Below, piece after piece: positions 8,798 through 18,471 of a stretch of DNA of 64,000 bases. How positions within the stretch are numbered: position 1 is the first letter of the stretch; each line of letters opens with the position of its first letter. Origin of the DNA: Desulfuromusa kysingii (GTDB lineage: Bacteria; Desulfobacterota; Desulfuromonadia; Desulfuromonadales; Geopsychrobacteraceae); assembly GCF_900107645.1 (NCBI RefSeq), contig NZ_FNQN01000006.1, positions 62,001-126,000 on the forward strand, in the 5' to 3' direction. Position numbers and translations under genes: made by a program. A model generated the notes under the pieces. It saw nothing but the letters and a program-made list of their open reading frames with translations, was not told the origin of the DNA and made no database searches.

Positions 8798-9988
8798 TTA
8801 TTTGTCAGTTAAGGCAGCAATACCAGGCAAAGTTTTCCCCTCAAGGAACTCAAGTGAAGCACCACCACCAGTGGAAATATGGGTCATCTGTTGTTGCAGA
8901 TGTGATTTATTTACAGCAGCAACAGAATCACCACCACCAATAATTGACATGCAGTCTGAGTCGGCCAAGGCTTTTGCTATTGCAAAAGTGCCTTTGGCGA
9001 AATTGGCAAACTCAAAAACCCCCATAGGGCCATTCCAGACAACGGTTTTTGCAGCAGTTATCTGCTGTTCAAATAATTGAATCGTTGCGGGACCAATATC
9101 GAGCCCCATGCCGGTGGTTGGAAAGTCAGCATTTTGAACGGTAATGAATGCACTGTCTGCAGCAAATGTCTCAGCAACAAGATGATCTATTGGTAGGAGA
9201 AACTTTATCCCCTGTTTTTGAGCTTTATCCAACAAGTCACCGGCGAGTGCTATCCGATCTTCTTCAACTAAAGACTGGCCAACTTCAACACCCTGAGCTT
9301 TGAGGAAGGTATATGCCATCCCGCCACCGATTAAAATGGTGTCGACTTTTGATAGCAGGTTTTCAATGACGGTTATTTTATCACTGACTTTCGCCCCGCC
9401 AAGAATGGCGACAAAGGGGCGTTGTGGATTTGCCAGTGCGCCACCTAAATATTGCAGTTCTTTCTCCATTAAAAAGCCTGCGACAGCAGGTTGTAATAAT
9501 CGAGCCACCCCTTCTGTTGAGGCATGTGCACGGTGCGCCGTACCAAAAGCGTCATTCACGTAGATCTCAGCCAAGGCCGCGAGCTGTGCGGCGAATGCGG
9601 GATCATTATCAGTTTCCCCACTATGGAAGCGGACATTCTCGAGGAGGATGACCTGACCTTCCTGAAGTTGGTTAGCGAGAAGTTGAACTTTCTCACCAAT
9701 GCAGTCGGGAGCCATGGTGACCTCTTGACCGAGGCGGTCGCTTAGGCGGGTCGCAACAGCACGCAGGCTGAATTCAGCAGAAGGCTTCCCTTTCGGGCGC
9801 CCAAGGTGAGATGCGAGAATTACTTTCGCCCCTTGTTCAATCAGGTAACGGATAGTGGGTAAAGCCGCCTGAATCCGGGTGTCGTCAGTTATTTTCCCGT
9901 TGCTATCAATGGGGACGTTGAAGTCGCAGCGACAAAAAACCCGTTTGCCACGGACATTGATATCTTTGAGCGTTTTCTTGTTTAGCAT
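8798..9988 (-). CDS. pgk: Phosphoglycerate kinase
   Basis: Transfers phosphate between 1,3-bisphosphoglycerate and ADP in glycolysis and gluconeogenesis. 396 residues with the signature [14 protein letters not shown], the HLGRPKG loop, the [10 protein letters not shown] hinge region and the nucleotide-binding GGGDSVAAV near the C-terminus. Sits between gap and tpiA in the same direction, so co-transcription is likely; the 72-base gap to gap shows no obvious terminator. Confidence 0.97.
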   Translation of the reverse strand: MLNKKTLKDINVRGKRVFCRCDFNVPIDSNGKITDDTRIQAALPTIRYLIEQGAKVILASHLGRPKGKPSAEFSLRAVATRLSDRLGQEVTMAPDCIGEKVQLLANQLQEGQVILLENVRFHSGETDNDPAFAAQLAALAEIYVNDAFGTAHRAHASTEGVARLLQPAVAGFLMEKELQYLGGALANPQRPFVAILGGAKVSDKITVIENLLSKVDTILIGGGMAYTFLKAQGVEVGQSLVEEDRIALAGDLLDKAQKQGIKFLLPIDHLVAETFAADSAFITVQNADFPTTGMGLDIGPATIQLFEQQITAAKTVVWNGPMGVFEFANFAKGTFAIAKALADSDCMSIIGGGDSVAAVNKSHLQQQMTHISTGGGASLEFLEGKTLPGIAALTDK

Positions 9989-10060
9989 CTACATCTCCAG
10001 AACTACATTGTTGAGTTGTTAATATTTAAACTTTTAACAGTTGTTCAGCCGATCGGAGAA

Positions 10061-11062
10061 TCAATGGGCGGAGATATAGCAGACCAAGTCAAAAACCCGG
10101 CATGAGTAACCCCATTCATTGTCATACCAGGTCAAAGTTTTAACCATAGTGCCGCCGAGGACGTTGGTGACCAATGAATCAAAGGTCGATGATGCTGCAG
10201 AACCATTAAAATCTCGTGAGACTAATGGCAGTTCGCAATAGTCGAGAATTCCTTTGAGATTGGTTTCTGAAGCTTTTCGCATGGCAGCATTTACCGCTTC
10301 AATGGTGGTCGCTTTCTCGGTTTCAACAACAAGATCAACCAGAGAAACATTAGGCGTTGGAACTCTAATGGCCATCCCTTGAAGTTTTCCTTTGAGCTGT
10401 GGTATTACCATTTCAGTTGCTTTTGTTGCCCCGGTCGTAGTTGGAATCATTGACAGTCCCGCAGCACGGGCGCGCCGTAAATCACGATGTGGAAGGTCGA
10501 GGATCTTCTGATCGTTGGTGTAGGAATGGACCGTAGTCATCATTCCCCTGACAATACCAAATTCTTCCAGTAGCACTTTGGCAATTGGAGCGAGGCAATT
10601 GGTTGTGCAGGAGGCGTTAGAGATAATATCATGGGCTGAAGGGTCATATTGCGCTTCATTGATTCCCATGCAGATGGTAGTATCTGCATTCTTGCCTGGT
10701 GCGCTGATAACGACTTTTTTAGCTCCAGCGGTCAAATGTTTAGCGGCAAGATCGCGGGCGGAAAAAAATCCTGTTGATTCAATCACGATGTCAATCCCAA
10801 GCTCTTTCCATGGAAGTAAGGCTGGATCTCGCTGGGAAAGAATTTTAATCTTCTTGTCATTGACGATGAGATTATCACCCTCTGTCTTCACTGAACCAGC
10901 AAAGGTCCCGTGGACAGAATCATATTTAAAGAGATGTGCCAGGGTTGACGCATCGGTAAGGTCATTGACCGCAACAACATCAAAAGCATTTGATTGACTG
11001 GCAATCCGCAGGACATTTCTACCAATTCGACCAAAGCCGTTAATCGCTACTTTTACAGACAT
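10061..11062 (-). CDS. gap: Glyceraldehyde-3-phosphate dehydrogenase, type I
   Basis: NAD-dependent glycolytic dehydrogenase of 333 residues. The Rossmann start [11 protein letters not shown] and the active-site [12 protein letters not shown] with catalytic Cys are present, and the end WYDNEWGYS is typical. The ATG at 11062 is chosen because AGGAGG lies 9 bases upstream and the protein begins [11 protein letters not shown]; a longer open frame to 11146 adds 28 residues without family support. First gene of the gap-pgk-tpiA operon, with a promoter candidate at 11098-11126. Confidence 0.97.
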   Translation of the reverse strand: MSVKVAINGFGRIGRNVLRIASQSNAFDVVAVNDLTDASTLAHLFKYDSVHGTFAGSVKTEGDNLIVNDKKIKILSQRDPALLPWKELGIDIVIESTGFFSARDLAAKHLTAGAKKVVISAPGKNADTTICMGINEAQYDPSAHDIISNASCTTNCLAPIAKVLLEEFGIVRGMMTTVHSYTNDQKILDLPHRDLRRARAAGLSMIPTTTGATKATEMVIPQLKGKLQGMAIRVPTPNVSLVDLVVETEKATTIEAVNAAMRKASETNLKGILDYCELPLVSRDFNGSAASSTFDSLVTNVLGGTMVKTLTWYDNEWGYSCRVFDLVCYISAH

Positions 11063-11097
11063 TATGGAGCCTCCTGAAAAATATTTATAAGTGTTGA

Positions 11098-11126
11098 ATG
11101 ATATGTTTGTATAGGTTCTCGACCAA
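11098..11126 (-). promoter_or_regulatory. Sigma-70 promoter for gap-pgk-tpiA
   Basis: On the minus strand TTGGTC and TATCAT are separated by 17 bases, which would start transcription about 30 bases before the gap start codon. This is a fair but not perfect match to consensus. Confidence 0.45.
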
Positions 11127-11282
11127 CAACATTGAAACGGAACCACTTACTTAAAGACTACATAAAGTTACGCCGTTTGCAAATGACTTTCAATGAAAAT
11201 AGTTATGGGTTTTATCCTTGCGGCATGCAACAATTTTAGGTATAAGGGCAACGCTCCTCAGGGGGATGAAAGGAACAGTCAA

Positions 11283-12074
11283 TTGCGAGTATGTTTGCTG
11301 GCAAGCGGTAGTCGTGGAAACAGCGCATTGATCGAAGCTGATGGCAGCCGTTTACTTATTGATGCCGGATTGTCAGGGGTTGAGACCGAACGCCGCCTTT
11401 CGACGATTGGTTTGACTGGTGAGGATTTACATGGAATTCTGGTAACGCATGAGCACCACGATCATGTTGGTGGCATTGGTCCCCTTGCACGACGTTATGA
11501 CTTGCCTGTGCATCTTGATCGTCTAACCCACGCTTCGTTACCGAAATTGGGAAAAATCAAAGCTTTGCACCATTTCACTGTTGGGGAGACATTTTCTTTC
11601 CAAAATTTATCAATCTCTTCATTTTCTACGACCCACGACGCTGTTAACCCTGTCGGCTTTACCATTGAGTCCAGTGAAGGGAAAATTGGTTTTGCAACGG
11701 ATCTTGGGATGTCGACACGTTTAGTTGCAGAACAACTTAAACAATGTCGCGTATTGGTGTTAGAAGCCAATCACGATGAAAAGATGTTACAGGATGGTCC
11801 GTACCCTTGGGATTTGAAACAGCGAATTCGAAGCCGGCATGGCCATTTATCAAATAATGAATCCTGTTCACTATTAGAAGAGATCTGCTGGCCTGGCCTT
11901 GAAGCCATATTCCTGGCACATTTAAGTGAAGAGAATAATTGTCCCACCCTTGCCGTTGAATCTTTTCGTAAGGTTTTAGGTGATTGTGGCCTCACAGCGG
12001 AAATTATTGTTGGCCAACAAAGACAAGCGAGTTCGTGCTTTAATGCAAGTGCTGTCATGGTTTCCTCAATTTAG
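11283..12074 (+). CDS. MBL-fold metallo-hydrolase (YycJ/WalJ-like)
   Basis: Metallo-beta-lactamase-fold protein of about 263 residues with the metal-binding THEHHDHVGG, a further His in SFSTTHDAVNP, an Asp in IGFATDLGMS and C-terminal His in LAHLSEENN. It begins LRVCLLASGSRGNS, the YycJ/WalJ-type opening. I chose TTG at 11283, with AAAGGA 9 bases upstream, because this is where family similarity begins; an ATG at 11193 would add 30 residues. YycJ relatives are implicated in DNA exonuclease or cell-wall functions, but the role here is not shown. It precedes purL by 26 bases and probably shares its transcript. Confidence 0.85.
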   Translation: MRVCLLASGSRGNSALIEADGSRLLIDAGLSGVETERRLSTIGLTGEDLHGILVTHEHHDHVGGIGPLARRYDLPVHLDRLTHASLPKLGKIKALHHFTVGETFSFQNLSISSFSTTHDAVNPVGFTIESSEGKIGFATDLGMSTRLVAEQLKQCRVLVLEANHDEKMLQDGPYPWDLKQRIRSRHGHLSNNESCSLLEEICWPGLEAIFLAHLSEENNCPTLAVESFRKVLGDCGLTAEIIVGQQRQASSCFNASAVMVSSI

Positions 12075-12100
12075 ATAACATCATTTTTTTCGGAGAGAAA

Positions 12101-15079
12101 ATGGCCTGGAGAATCATTGTAGGACTCAAAAAGAATATAAAAGATGCCCGTGGAGAGCATATCCGTCGAGAAATCGAAGAACATCTCCACCTCGATCTTT
12201 TAACCGTGCGGACTTTAGACGTTTATACTGTTGATGCTGCTCTGAGTAGTACCGAGGTTGAACAGGTTGCGGCAGGTCCATTCTCTGATCCTGTGATTCA
12301 GGAATATGCGATTAATCAACCGTTGGCGAGCGAATTTGATATGCTGATCGAGGTTGGATTCCGCCCAGGAGTCACTGACAATACCGGGCGCACTGCAAAA
12401 GAGGCGATTCAGTATCTGACAGGACGCCCTTTTGCAGATGGAGAAGCTGTCTACACCTCCACTCAATATCTGTTTACCGGGCTAACGGACAAATCGTTGG
12501 CCGAAAAGGTTGCCAGAGATTTTTTGGCGAACGGCTTGATTCAATACTGGACAATTTTAAGCGGTGATGAGCTTCATCCCCAGATAGGTGTCCATGCGAC
12601 GGTCCCTAAAGTCACCAGTGATGCTTCCCCAGAAGTCAGAACGTTGAATTTGCAAATATCTGATGAACAACTGCTGGATATCAGCAGGCAGGGTATGTTG
12701 GCACTCAATCTTGAGGAGATGCATAAAATTAAGCAACATGTCGCTGACCCTCTGATTGTCCAGGAGCGTCAGCGTTTCGGGTTGGGAGCTGAACTGACTG
12801 ATGTCGAATTGGAGGCATTGGCGCAAACTTGGAGTGAACATTGTAAGCATAAAATTTTTTCAGCCAAGATCGAATATGAAGATGAAGCTGGGAAGGTGCA
12901 AATCATAGATTCGCTGTTTAAAACCTATATTGTTGGAGCCACGGATCAGGTGCGTAAGGATCTAGGTGCTGATGATTACTGCCTGTCAGTCTTTAAGGAT
13001 AATGCCGGGGTGATCGAATTTGACCCTGACTGGAGTCTTGTTTTTAAAGTTGAAACCCACAATTCTCCCAGTGCACTCGATCCATACGGTGGAGCCCTGA
13101 CAGGAATTGTTGGCGTTAACCGTGACGGTATGGGGACAGGCATGGGTGCCCGTTTGATCTTTAATACAGATGTCTTCTGTTTTGCTTCACCTTTTATGGA
13201 TAAGCCGTTGCCGCCACGTTTGTTGCATCCACGACGCATTTTTGAAGGGGTTGTCGAAGGGGTTGAACACGGTGGCAATAAGAGTGGTATTCCCACCATT
13301 AATGGTTCTCTTGTGTTTGACGAACGTTTTGCCGGAAAGCCTCTGGTGTACTGTGGCAGCGCTGCAATCATGCCACGTTTGTTGAATGGCAAACCTTGTC
13401 ATGAGAAAAAGGTTCAAATTGGTGACCATATTGTTATGACAGGTGGCCGGATTGGCAAAGATGGCATCCACGGAGCGACTTTCTCTTCAGAAGAGCTGCA
13501 TGAAGGTTCACCCGTAACCGCCGTTCAAATTGGTGACCCCATCACCCAGCGTAAAATGTTTGATTTTTTGATTATTGCGCGTGATCGTGGCCTCTATAAT
13601 TCAATTACCGACAATGGTGCTGGTGGTCTTTCGTCTTCTGTTGGTGAGATGGCTGAGGATACCGGAGGATTCGAACTCCATCTTGATCGAGCTCCTCTGA
13701 AATATCCAGGATTACAACCTTGGGAGATCCTTATTTCAGAAGCTCAGGAGCGGATGACCTTGGCTGTCCCTGAAGAAAATTTGGCAGCGTTTATCGCCCT
13801 GGCGACAGAGATGGATGTTGAAGCTACCGATCTTGGGATTTTTACCGACTCCGGTTATTTCCATTGTCTTTACCAGGGGAAGACTGTTTGCTATCTGGGG
13901 ATGGATTTTGTTCATGATGGTGTCCCGCAATTAGTGATTCCGGCAAAATGGCAACCCAGAGATCTGGCAGAGCCAGAGTTTTCTCAGCCCACTGATCTTG
14001 GCCACGAATTAAAACTATTGCTATCCCGCTTGAATATTTGTTCCAAGGAATCTGTCGTCCGTCGTTACGACCATGAAGTTCAGGCTGGGACCGTCATCAA
14101 ACCTCTGCTCGGTGTGACCAATGATGGTCCTTCTGATGCCGCAGTGTTTCGTCCGGTCCTTGACTCTTTTGCCGGTGTTGTTGTCTCCCATGGTATTTGT
14201 CCGAGCTATAGCGATATTGATACTTACCACATGATGGCCTGCGCCATTGATGAGGGTCTGCGCAACTATGTTGCTGTAGGTGGTGATATCGATCATGTTG
14301 CCGGTTTGGATAATTTCTGTTGGTGTGATCCTGTTGAAAGCAGTAAGACCCCTGATGGCAGATATAAGGCGGCACAGTTAGTTCGCGCCAATCAGGCCTT
14401 ATATGATTATTGTGTTGCTTTTGGGGTGCCATTGATCTCCGGTAAGGATTCAATGAAGAATGATTATCAGATTGGGGATAACAAAATCTCCATTCCACCG
14501 ACGGTTCTATTTTCGGTCATTGGTAAAATAGCTGATGTCCGTCAAGCTGTGTCAATGGATGTAAAGCGTTGTGGTGATCTGGTCTATCTTCTTGGGAAAA
14601 CTGCTGATGAACTCGGGGGCTCAGAATATTATGCTCAACATAATGAGTTAGGAAGTCAGGTCCCACAAGTTGATGCTGACGCGGCACTGCTCCGTTATCG
14701 CACCCTTAACCAGGCTCAGAAGCAAGGCTTGATTGCGTCTTGCCATGATCTATCTGATGGTGGTCTTGGAGTTGCTTTAGCTGAATCGGCGTTTGCTGGC
14801 GGTTTCGGCATGGAGATTGATCTGACGGAGGTTGATACGACAACAGCTATCCGTGAAGACAAGATCCTCTTTTCGGAATCACAGAGCCGCTTGCTGGTCA
14901 CTGTTCATGTGGAGAACCAAGCTAACTTTGAAGCGTTATTTGCCGCGCAGAGTTGCAGTAATATCGGCCAGGTTGTTGACGGTGATCTGATTATCAACGG
15001 ATTGCAGGGGCAGAGACTGCTTCATCAATCCTTGGAACAGTTAAAGCAGGCGTGGCAAGCGCCTTTACGGGAGATGTAG
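12101..15079 (+). CDS. purL: Phosphoribosylformylglycinamidine synthase, PurS-PurS-PurL fusion
   Basis: ATP-dependent conversion of FGAR to FGAM in purine synthesis, using ammonia from PurQ. 992 residues, longer than stand-alone PurL (about 730-750). Residues 1-80 and about 85-155 both look like PurS modules (WRIIVGLKKN...VIQEYAINQ and FDMLIEVGFRPG...IQYWTIL), then a PurL core with TWSEHCKHKIF, FKVETHNSPS and DNGAGGLSSSVGEMAE. The separate purQ starts 1 base after the stop (TAG T ATG), implying translational coupling. In other bacteria PurS is a separate protein bridging PurL and PurQ; here that role is presumably covalent. Ribosome site CGGAGAG upstream. Confidence 0.95.
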   Translation: MAWRIIVGLKKNIKDARGEHIRREIEEHLHLDLLTVRTLDVYTVDAALSSTEVEQVAAGPFSDPVIQEYAINQPLASEFDMLIEVGFRPGVTDNTGRTAKEAIQYLTGRPFADGEAVYTSTQYLFTGLTDKSLAEKVARDFLANGLIQYWTILSGDELHPQIGVHATVPKVTSDASPEVRTLNLQISDEQLLDISRQGMLALNLEEMHKIKQHVADPLIVQERQRFGLGAELTDVELEALAQTWSEHCKHKIFSAKIEYEDEAGKVQIIDSLFKTYIVGATDQVRKDLGADDYCLSVFKDNAGVIEFDPDWSLVFKVETHNSPSALDPYGGALTGIVGVNRDGMGTGMGARLIFNTDVFCFASPFMDKPLPPRLLHPRRIFEGVVEGVEHGGNKSGIPTINGSLVFDERFAGKPLVYCGSAAIMPRLLNGKPCHEKKVQIGDHIVMTGGRIGKDGIHGATFSSEELHEGSPVTAVQIGDPITQRKMFDFLIIARDRGLYNSITDNGAGGLSSSVGEMAEDTGGFELHLDRAPLKYPGLQPWEILISEAQERMTLAVPEENLAAFIALATEMDVEATDLGIFTDSGYFHCLYQGKTVCYLGMDFVHDGVPQLVIPAKWQPRDLAEPEFSQPTDLGHELKLLLSRLNICSKESVVRRYDHEVQAGTVIKPLLGVTNDGPSDAAVFRPVLDSFAGVVVSHGICPSYSDIDTYHMMACAIDEGLRNYVAVGGDIDHVAGLDNFCWCDPVESSKTPDGRYKAAQLVRANQALYDYCVAFGVPLISGKDSMKNDYQIGDNKISIPPTVLFSVIGKIADVRQAVSMDVKRCGDLVYLLGKTADELGGSEYYAQHNELGSQVPQVDADAALLRYRTLNQAQKQGLIASCHDLSDGGLGVALAESAFAGGFGMEIDLTEVDTTTAIREDKILFSESQSRLLVTVHVENQANFEALFAAQSCSNIGQVVDGDLIINGLQGQRLLHQSLEQLKQAWQAPLREM

Positions 15080-15080
15080 T

Positions 15081-15899
15081 ATGGAAAAAACCGTTAGAGC
15101 GATTGTTATCTCTGGCAATGGAACCAACTGTGAGCGCGAAGTTGCCTATGCCTGCCACTTAGCTGGTGCCGCTGTGGACATCGTCCATATTGCTGAGTTA
15201 TTGACAGGGCGGGTTAATCTGAATGATTATCACTTCCTCAATTTGGCTGGTGGCTTTCTTGATGGTGATGATCTCGGAAGTGCCAAAGCTGGCGCCAACC
15301 GTCTTTTGCATGCCCCCGTTGCCGGGAGTTCTGATTCTCTCGTAACGCAACTGCAGCAATTTATTGGTGCTGGGAAGCTGGTGATGGGGGTCTGTAACGG
15401 CTTCCAGTTGCTGGTTAAGATGGGGCTTTTGCCCGCCCTGGATGGAGATCTTGATCAGACCTGTACGTTGACGCACAACGATAGTGACCGTTTTGAAGAC
15501 CGTTGGTGTCAGTTGATAATCGATACTGCCTCTCCTTGTGTTTTTACGCAGGGATTGAATAACCTCTATCTGCCGGTTCGTCATGGCGAAGGGAAGTTTA
15601 TTGTTGCTGATGAAGAGGTGCTGCAACAACTTGAGGATCGACACTTGACGGTTATGAAATATGCCAACGATCAAGGGCAACCAACTCAGGATTATCCGGC
15701 AAATCCAAATGGAAGTGTTGCCGCTATTGCAGGTATTTGTGATCAAAGTGGGCGTATTTTTGGTTTAATGCCCCATCCTGAAGCCTATCTCCATCGGACC
15801 CACCATCCTCGTTGGACTCGTGAAGAGCTACCGGAAGCGGGAATGGGTTTAATGCTTTACCAGAACGCAGTCCGTTTTATTGAAAAACAGTTACTTTAG
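15081..15899 (+). CDS. purQ: Phosphoribosylformylglycinamidine synthase glutaminase subunit
   Basis: Class I glutamine amidotransferase that supplies ammonia to PurL. 272 residues with the nucleophile Cys in [25 protein letters not shown] near the N-terminus and the catalytic His and Glu in MPHPEAYL. Begins [19 protein letters not shown], a typical PurQ opening. Slightly longer than short PurQ forms (about 225-230) and closer to the delta-proteobacterial and archaeal type. Directly follows purL and is 29 bases before purF. Confidence 0.95.
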   Translation: MEKTVRAIVISGNGTNCEREVAYACHLAGAAVDIVHIAELLTGRVNLNDYHFLNLAGGFLDGDDLGSAKAGANRLLHAPVAGSSDSLVTQLQQFIGAGKLVMGVCNGFQLLVKMGLLPALDGDLDQTCTLTHNDSDRFEDRWCQLIIDTASPCVFTQGLNNLYLPVRHGEGKFIVADEEVLQQLEDRHLTVMKYANDQGQPTQDYPANPNGSVAAIAGICDQSGRIFGLMPHPEAYLHRTHHPRWTREELPEAGMGLMLYQNAVRFIEKQLL

Positions 15900-15928
15900 C
15901 CATTCCTATTTGGGAGTCATTAATATCA

Positions 15929-17338
15929 ATGTTTGATAAACTTCATGAAGAGTGCGGTGTTTTTGGAATTTTTGGTCACCCCGAAGCGGCCAACCTGACT
16001 TACCTTGGGCTTTACGCCTTACAACATCGGGGGCAGGAGAGTTGTGGCATTGTTTCTTCCGATGGGATCCAGTTGAAAGCTCACTTGGGGATGGGGTTGG
16101 TTGCAGACGTGTTTAAGCACGATGACATCTTTACGAAATTGCCGGGAAGCTCTGCTATCGGTCATGTTCGTTATTCTACAGCTGGTGGCAACGACATGAA
16201 GAACTGTCAGCCGATTATGGTTGATTATTCTCGCGGTAGTATCGCTGTCGCTCATAATGGTAATCTTGTCAATGCCCCGGAAGTTCGCAGCGCATTGGAA
16301 AAGAGTGGCTCTATTTTCTCAACCACAGCAGACACAGAAACTATTGTTCACTTGATAGCACGCGCTAAATCTGAGTCGTTGGTTGAGAGGGTTTGTGAAT
16401 CCCTGCAGCAGGTCAAAGGTGCTTACAGCCTCGCTTTTCTCACTGAGACAAGATTAATTGCGGTGCGTGATCCCAGTGGCTTTCGGCCGTTAAGTCTTGC
16501 CAAGCTGGATGGTGCTTTTGTCGTTGCCTCTGAATCCTGTGCCTTTGATCTCATTGAAGCAGAGTATATCCGTGAAATTGAGCCAGGTGAAATGATTGTT
16601 ATCGATAAAAAAGGGATGAAATCTTACTTTCCTTTCAAGGAGAAAGTACGCAATACTCCTTGTATCTTTGAATATATCTATTTTGCTCGCCCCGACAGTC
16701 GCATTTTTAATCGAATGGTTTATCCGGTGCGCAAAGAGTTTGGACGCCAGCTCGCACGTAAGTATCCCGTTGATGCTGATCTGGTTATTGCTGTCCCCGA
16801 CTCCGGTATGCCTGCTGCGATGGGGTTTGCTGAAGAAGCCGGCCTTCCCTTTGAATTGGGGTTGATCCGGAATCATTATGTTGGACGAACTTTTATTGAG
16901 CCGCAACAGTCGATTCGACATTTCGGGGTCAAACTTAAGCTTAACCCGGTTCGTGAAATTCTTGAAGGCAAGCGGGTGGTTGTGGTTGATGATTCAATCG
17001 TGCGTGGAACGACATCGCGTAAAATAGTAAAAATGATCAGAAATGCCGGGGCTAAAGAAGTTCATGTCCGCATTTCCAGTCCGCCAACAAGCTATCCTTG
17101 TTTCTACGGTATCGATACACCTTCGCGTAAGGAATTGATTTCTGCTTCCCACAGTATTGATGAGATTGCCCGTTACATAACAGCTGATACCCTGTGCTAT
17201 CTGGATATCGCCGGTTTGCATGCAGCGTTGCGTCAATTTGGTGATCATAAGGTGGATTTCTGCGATGCCTGTTTCAGCGGTGAATATCCAATTCGATTTC
17301 CACGTTTAACTGACACTAATCAGCTGGGTCTTTTTTAA
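15929..17338 (+). CDS. purF: Amidophosphoribosyltransferase
   Basis: Commits PRPP to purine synthesis by forming phosphoribosylamine. 469 residues. Begins [13 protein letters not shown]: Cys9 would be the N-terminal nucleophile after removal of an eight-residue propeptide. The PRPP loop [14 protein letters not shown] is present. Cysteines in TPCIFEY, SYPCFYG and [11 protein letters not shown] correspond to the four ligands of the 4Fe-4S cluster in the Bacillus-type enzyme, so an iron-sulfur, oxygen-sensitive form is expected. Lies in the purL-purQ-purF-pyrE cluster. Confidence 0.96.
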   Translation: MFDKLHEECGVFGIFGHPEAANLTYLGLYALQHRGQESCGIVSSDGIQLKAHLGMGLVADVFKHDDIFTKLPGSSAIGHVRYSTAGGNDMKNCQPIMVDYSRGSIAVAHNGNLVNAPEVRSALEKSGSIFSTTADTETIVHLIARAKSESLVERVCESLQQVKGAYSLAFLTETRLIAVRDPSGFRPLSLAKLDGAFVVASESCAFDLIEAEYIREIEPGEMIVIDKKGMKSYFPFKEKVRNTPCIFEYIYFARPDSRIFNRMVYPVRKEFGRQLARKYPVDADLVIAVPDSGMPAAMGFAEEAGLPFELGLIRNHYVGRTFIEPQQSIRHFGVKLKLNPVREILEGKRVVVVDDSIVRGTTSRKIVKMIRNAGAKEVHVRISSPPTSYPCFYGIDTPSRKELISASHSIDEIARYITADTLCYLDIAGLHAALRQFGDHKVDFCDACFSGEYPIRFPRLTDTNQLGLF

Positions 17339-17392
17339 CTTAAATCAGGCGTTTAGCTCTAGTTGTTTAATCTTATTTCAAGGAGATGTAGG

Positions 17393-17944
17393 GTGAGTGT
17401 TAAAGAAAAACTAAAAGCAATTATCTGTGAATTGTCCTATGAAGAGCGTGAAGTCACCCTGGCATCAGGACGAAAAAGTAACTTCTATTTCGACGGTAAG
17501 CAAACGACCTTGCATGCTCGCGGCGGTCTGCTTGTTGGTCAGGCTTTCTGGCAGGAAGTTAAAAAGTTTCCGGCACCGATTGATGGTGTTGGCGGCTTAA
17601 CTATGGGGGCAGACCCTATTGCTACGGCGACATCCATTGCGGCTCAGTTGGATGGCAGTAGTGTCCACGCGTTTATTATCCGTAAAGAGCCTAAAGGGCA
17701 TGGGACTGGGCAGTGGTTAGAAGGACGTAAGAATTTACCTCCAGGGTCTCGTGTTGTGATTCTTGAAGATGTGACGACGACAGGTGGATCCTCAATGAAT
17801 GCGGTTGAACGGGCTCAGGAGGAGGGGCTTGTTGTGGCTGGAATTATAACTCTGGTTGACCGCGAAGAGGGCGCGCGTGAGGCCATTGAAGGGGCGGGGC
17901 AGGTGTTACGAACGATCTTTACCAAGTCAGAGGTTGTCGGTTAA
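17393..17944 (+). CDS. pyrE: Orotate phosphoribosyltransferase
   Basis: Makes orotidine monophosphate from orotate and PRPP. 183 residues with the PRPP motif VVILEDVTTTGGSSM, and LASGRKSNFYFDGKQ near the start. GTG at 17393 is chosen since AAGGAGATG precedes it at normal spacing and family similarity begins there; an upstream open extension to 17363 is not supported. Follows purF by 54 bases, mixing pyrimidine and purine synthesis in one direction. Confidence 0.94.
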   Translation: MSVKEKLKAIICELSYEEREVTLASGRKSNFYFDGKQTTLHARGGLLVGQAFWQEVKKFPAPIDGVGGLTMGADPIATATSIAAQLDGSSVHAFIIRKEPKGHGTGQWLEGRKNLPPGSRVVILEDVTTTGGSSMNAVERAQEEGLVVAGIITLVDREEGAREAIEGAGQVLRTIFTKSEVVG

Positions 17945-17953
17945 TATGAAGTT

Positions 17954-17980
17954 GCAGGGTGGGTAAATTGCTCACCCTGC
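17954..17980. terminator. Hairpin between convergent pyrE and the nadB operon
   Basis: GCAGGGTG and CACCCTGC form an 8-bp stem around an 11-base loop between two convergent genes. There is no long T run on either side, so it may act as a weak bidirectional terminator or only as a 3' stabilising hairpin. Confidence 0.4.
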
Positions 17981-18190
17981 TTAATTCTCGTCAGGAATTC
18001 TGTAGATATCAAGGACGCCGGAGATTTGCTTCAATCGTTGTGCTTCAATATTTTTAGTTTTACCGACGACACCCAGAATAATCCGATCAACACCTGTTGA
18101 TTGATGAAAATCGCAATCCTCTTCAACGAGAAAATTCTTCACTTGTTCTAGATTTTTTTCAGTCGCATCTCTTCTCATAATAACCAGCAT
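17981..18190 (-). CDS. Stand-alone DAHP-synthase N-terminal ferredoxin-like domain
   Basis: 69 residues beginning MLVIMRRDATEKNLEQV, with HQSTGVDRIILGVVGK in the middle and a VLDIYRIP end. This matches in order and length the ferredoxin-like regulatory domain (PF18152 type) found at the N-terminus of Thermotoga-type DAHP synthases, where it mediates Tyr/Phe feedback inhibition. Here it stands alone, with no catalytic barrel in the window. The ATG is 1 base after the aroQ stop, so it is translationally coupled to chorismate mutase. A regulatory subunit for aromatic synthesis is inferred. Confidence 0.72.
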   Translation of the reverse strand: MLVIMRRDATEKNLEQVKNFLVEEDCDFHQSTGVDRIILGVVGKTKNIEAQRLKQISGVLDIYRIPDEN

Positions 18191-18191
18191 A

Positions 18192-18467
18192 TTATTGATC
18201 TCTCTTGGCGTGGGTTCTTTCTAGACTGCGACTTTCGTCAATGACTCGCTCAAATAAGCGAATGATTGCAGCATTGTCTAAAGGACCATTATTTTTATCC
18301 TGCATTCGTTTAAAAATAAGTTTCTCCCTTTTAGGATCATAAACTGGTAAGCCAAGCTGTTTTTTGACTTCTCCAATTTCAAGAGCCAGCGCCGCGCGTT
18401 GGTTAAAAATCCGTAGCAGGTCGTCATCGAGTTGGTTGATACTTTTTCGAATGGCGTCAATGTCCAA
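18192..18467 (-). CDS. Chorismate mutase, AroQ type
   Basis: Converts chorismate to prephenate for Phe and Tyr synthesis. About 91 residues, all helical AroQ fold: IRKSINQLDDDLLRIFNQRA, then EIGEVKKQLGLPVYDPKRE and a C-terminal FERVIDESR. The Arg and Lys residues of the AroQ active site are in the expected places (IRKS, GEVKK, DPKRE). TTG at 18467 is chosen because AAGGA lies 7 bases upstream and the domain begins there; the open frame continues to 18602 inside nadB without family similarity. Four bases separate it from the nadB stop. Confidence 0.87.
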   Translation of the reverse strand: MDIDAIRKSINQLDDDLLRIFNQRAALALEIGEVKKQLGLPVYDPKREKLIFKRMQDKNNGPLDNAAIIRLFERVIDESRSLERTHAKRDQ

Positions 18468-18471
18468 GGTG

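Noticed and set aside
9300-9745. Plus-strand open frames inside pgk
   Set aside because: They are out of frame with a well-conserved enzyme and show no family features; treated as shadows.
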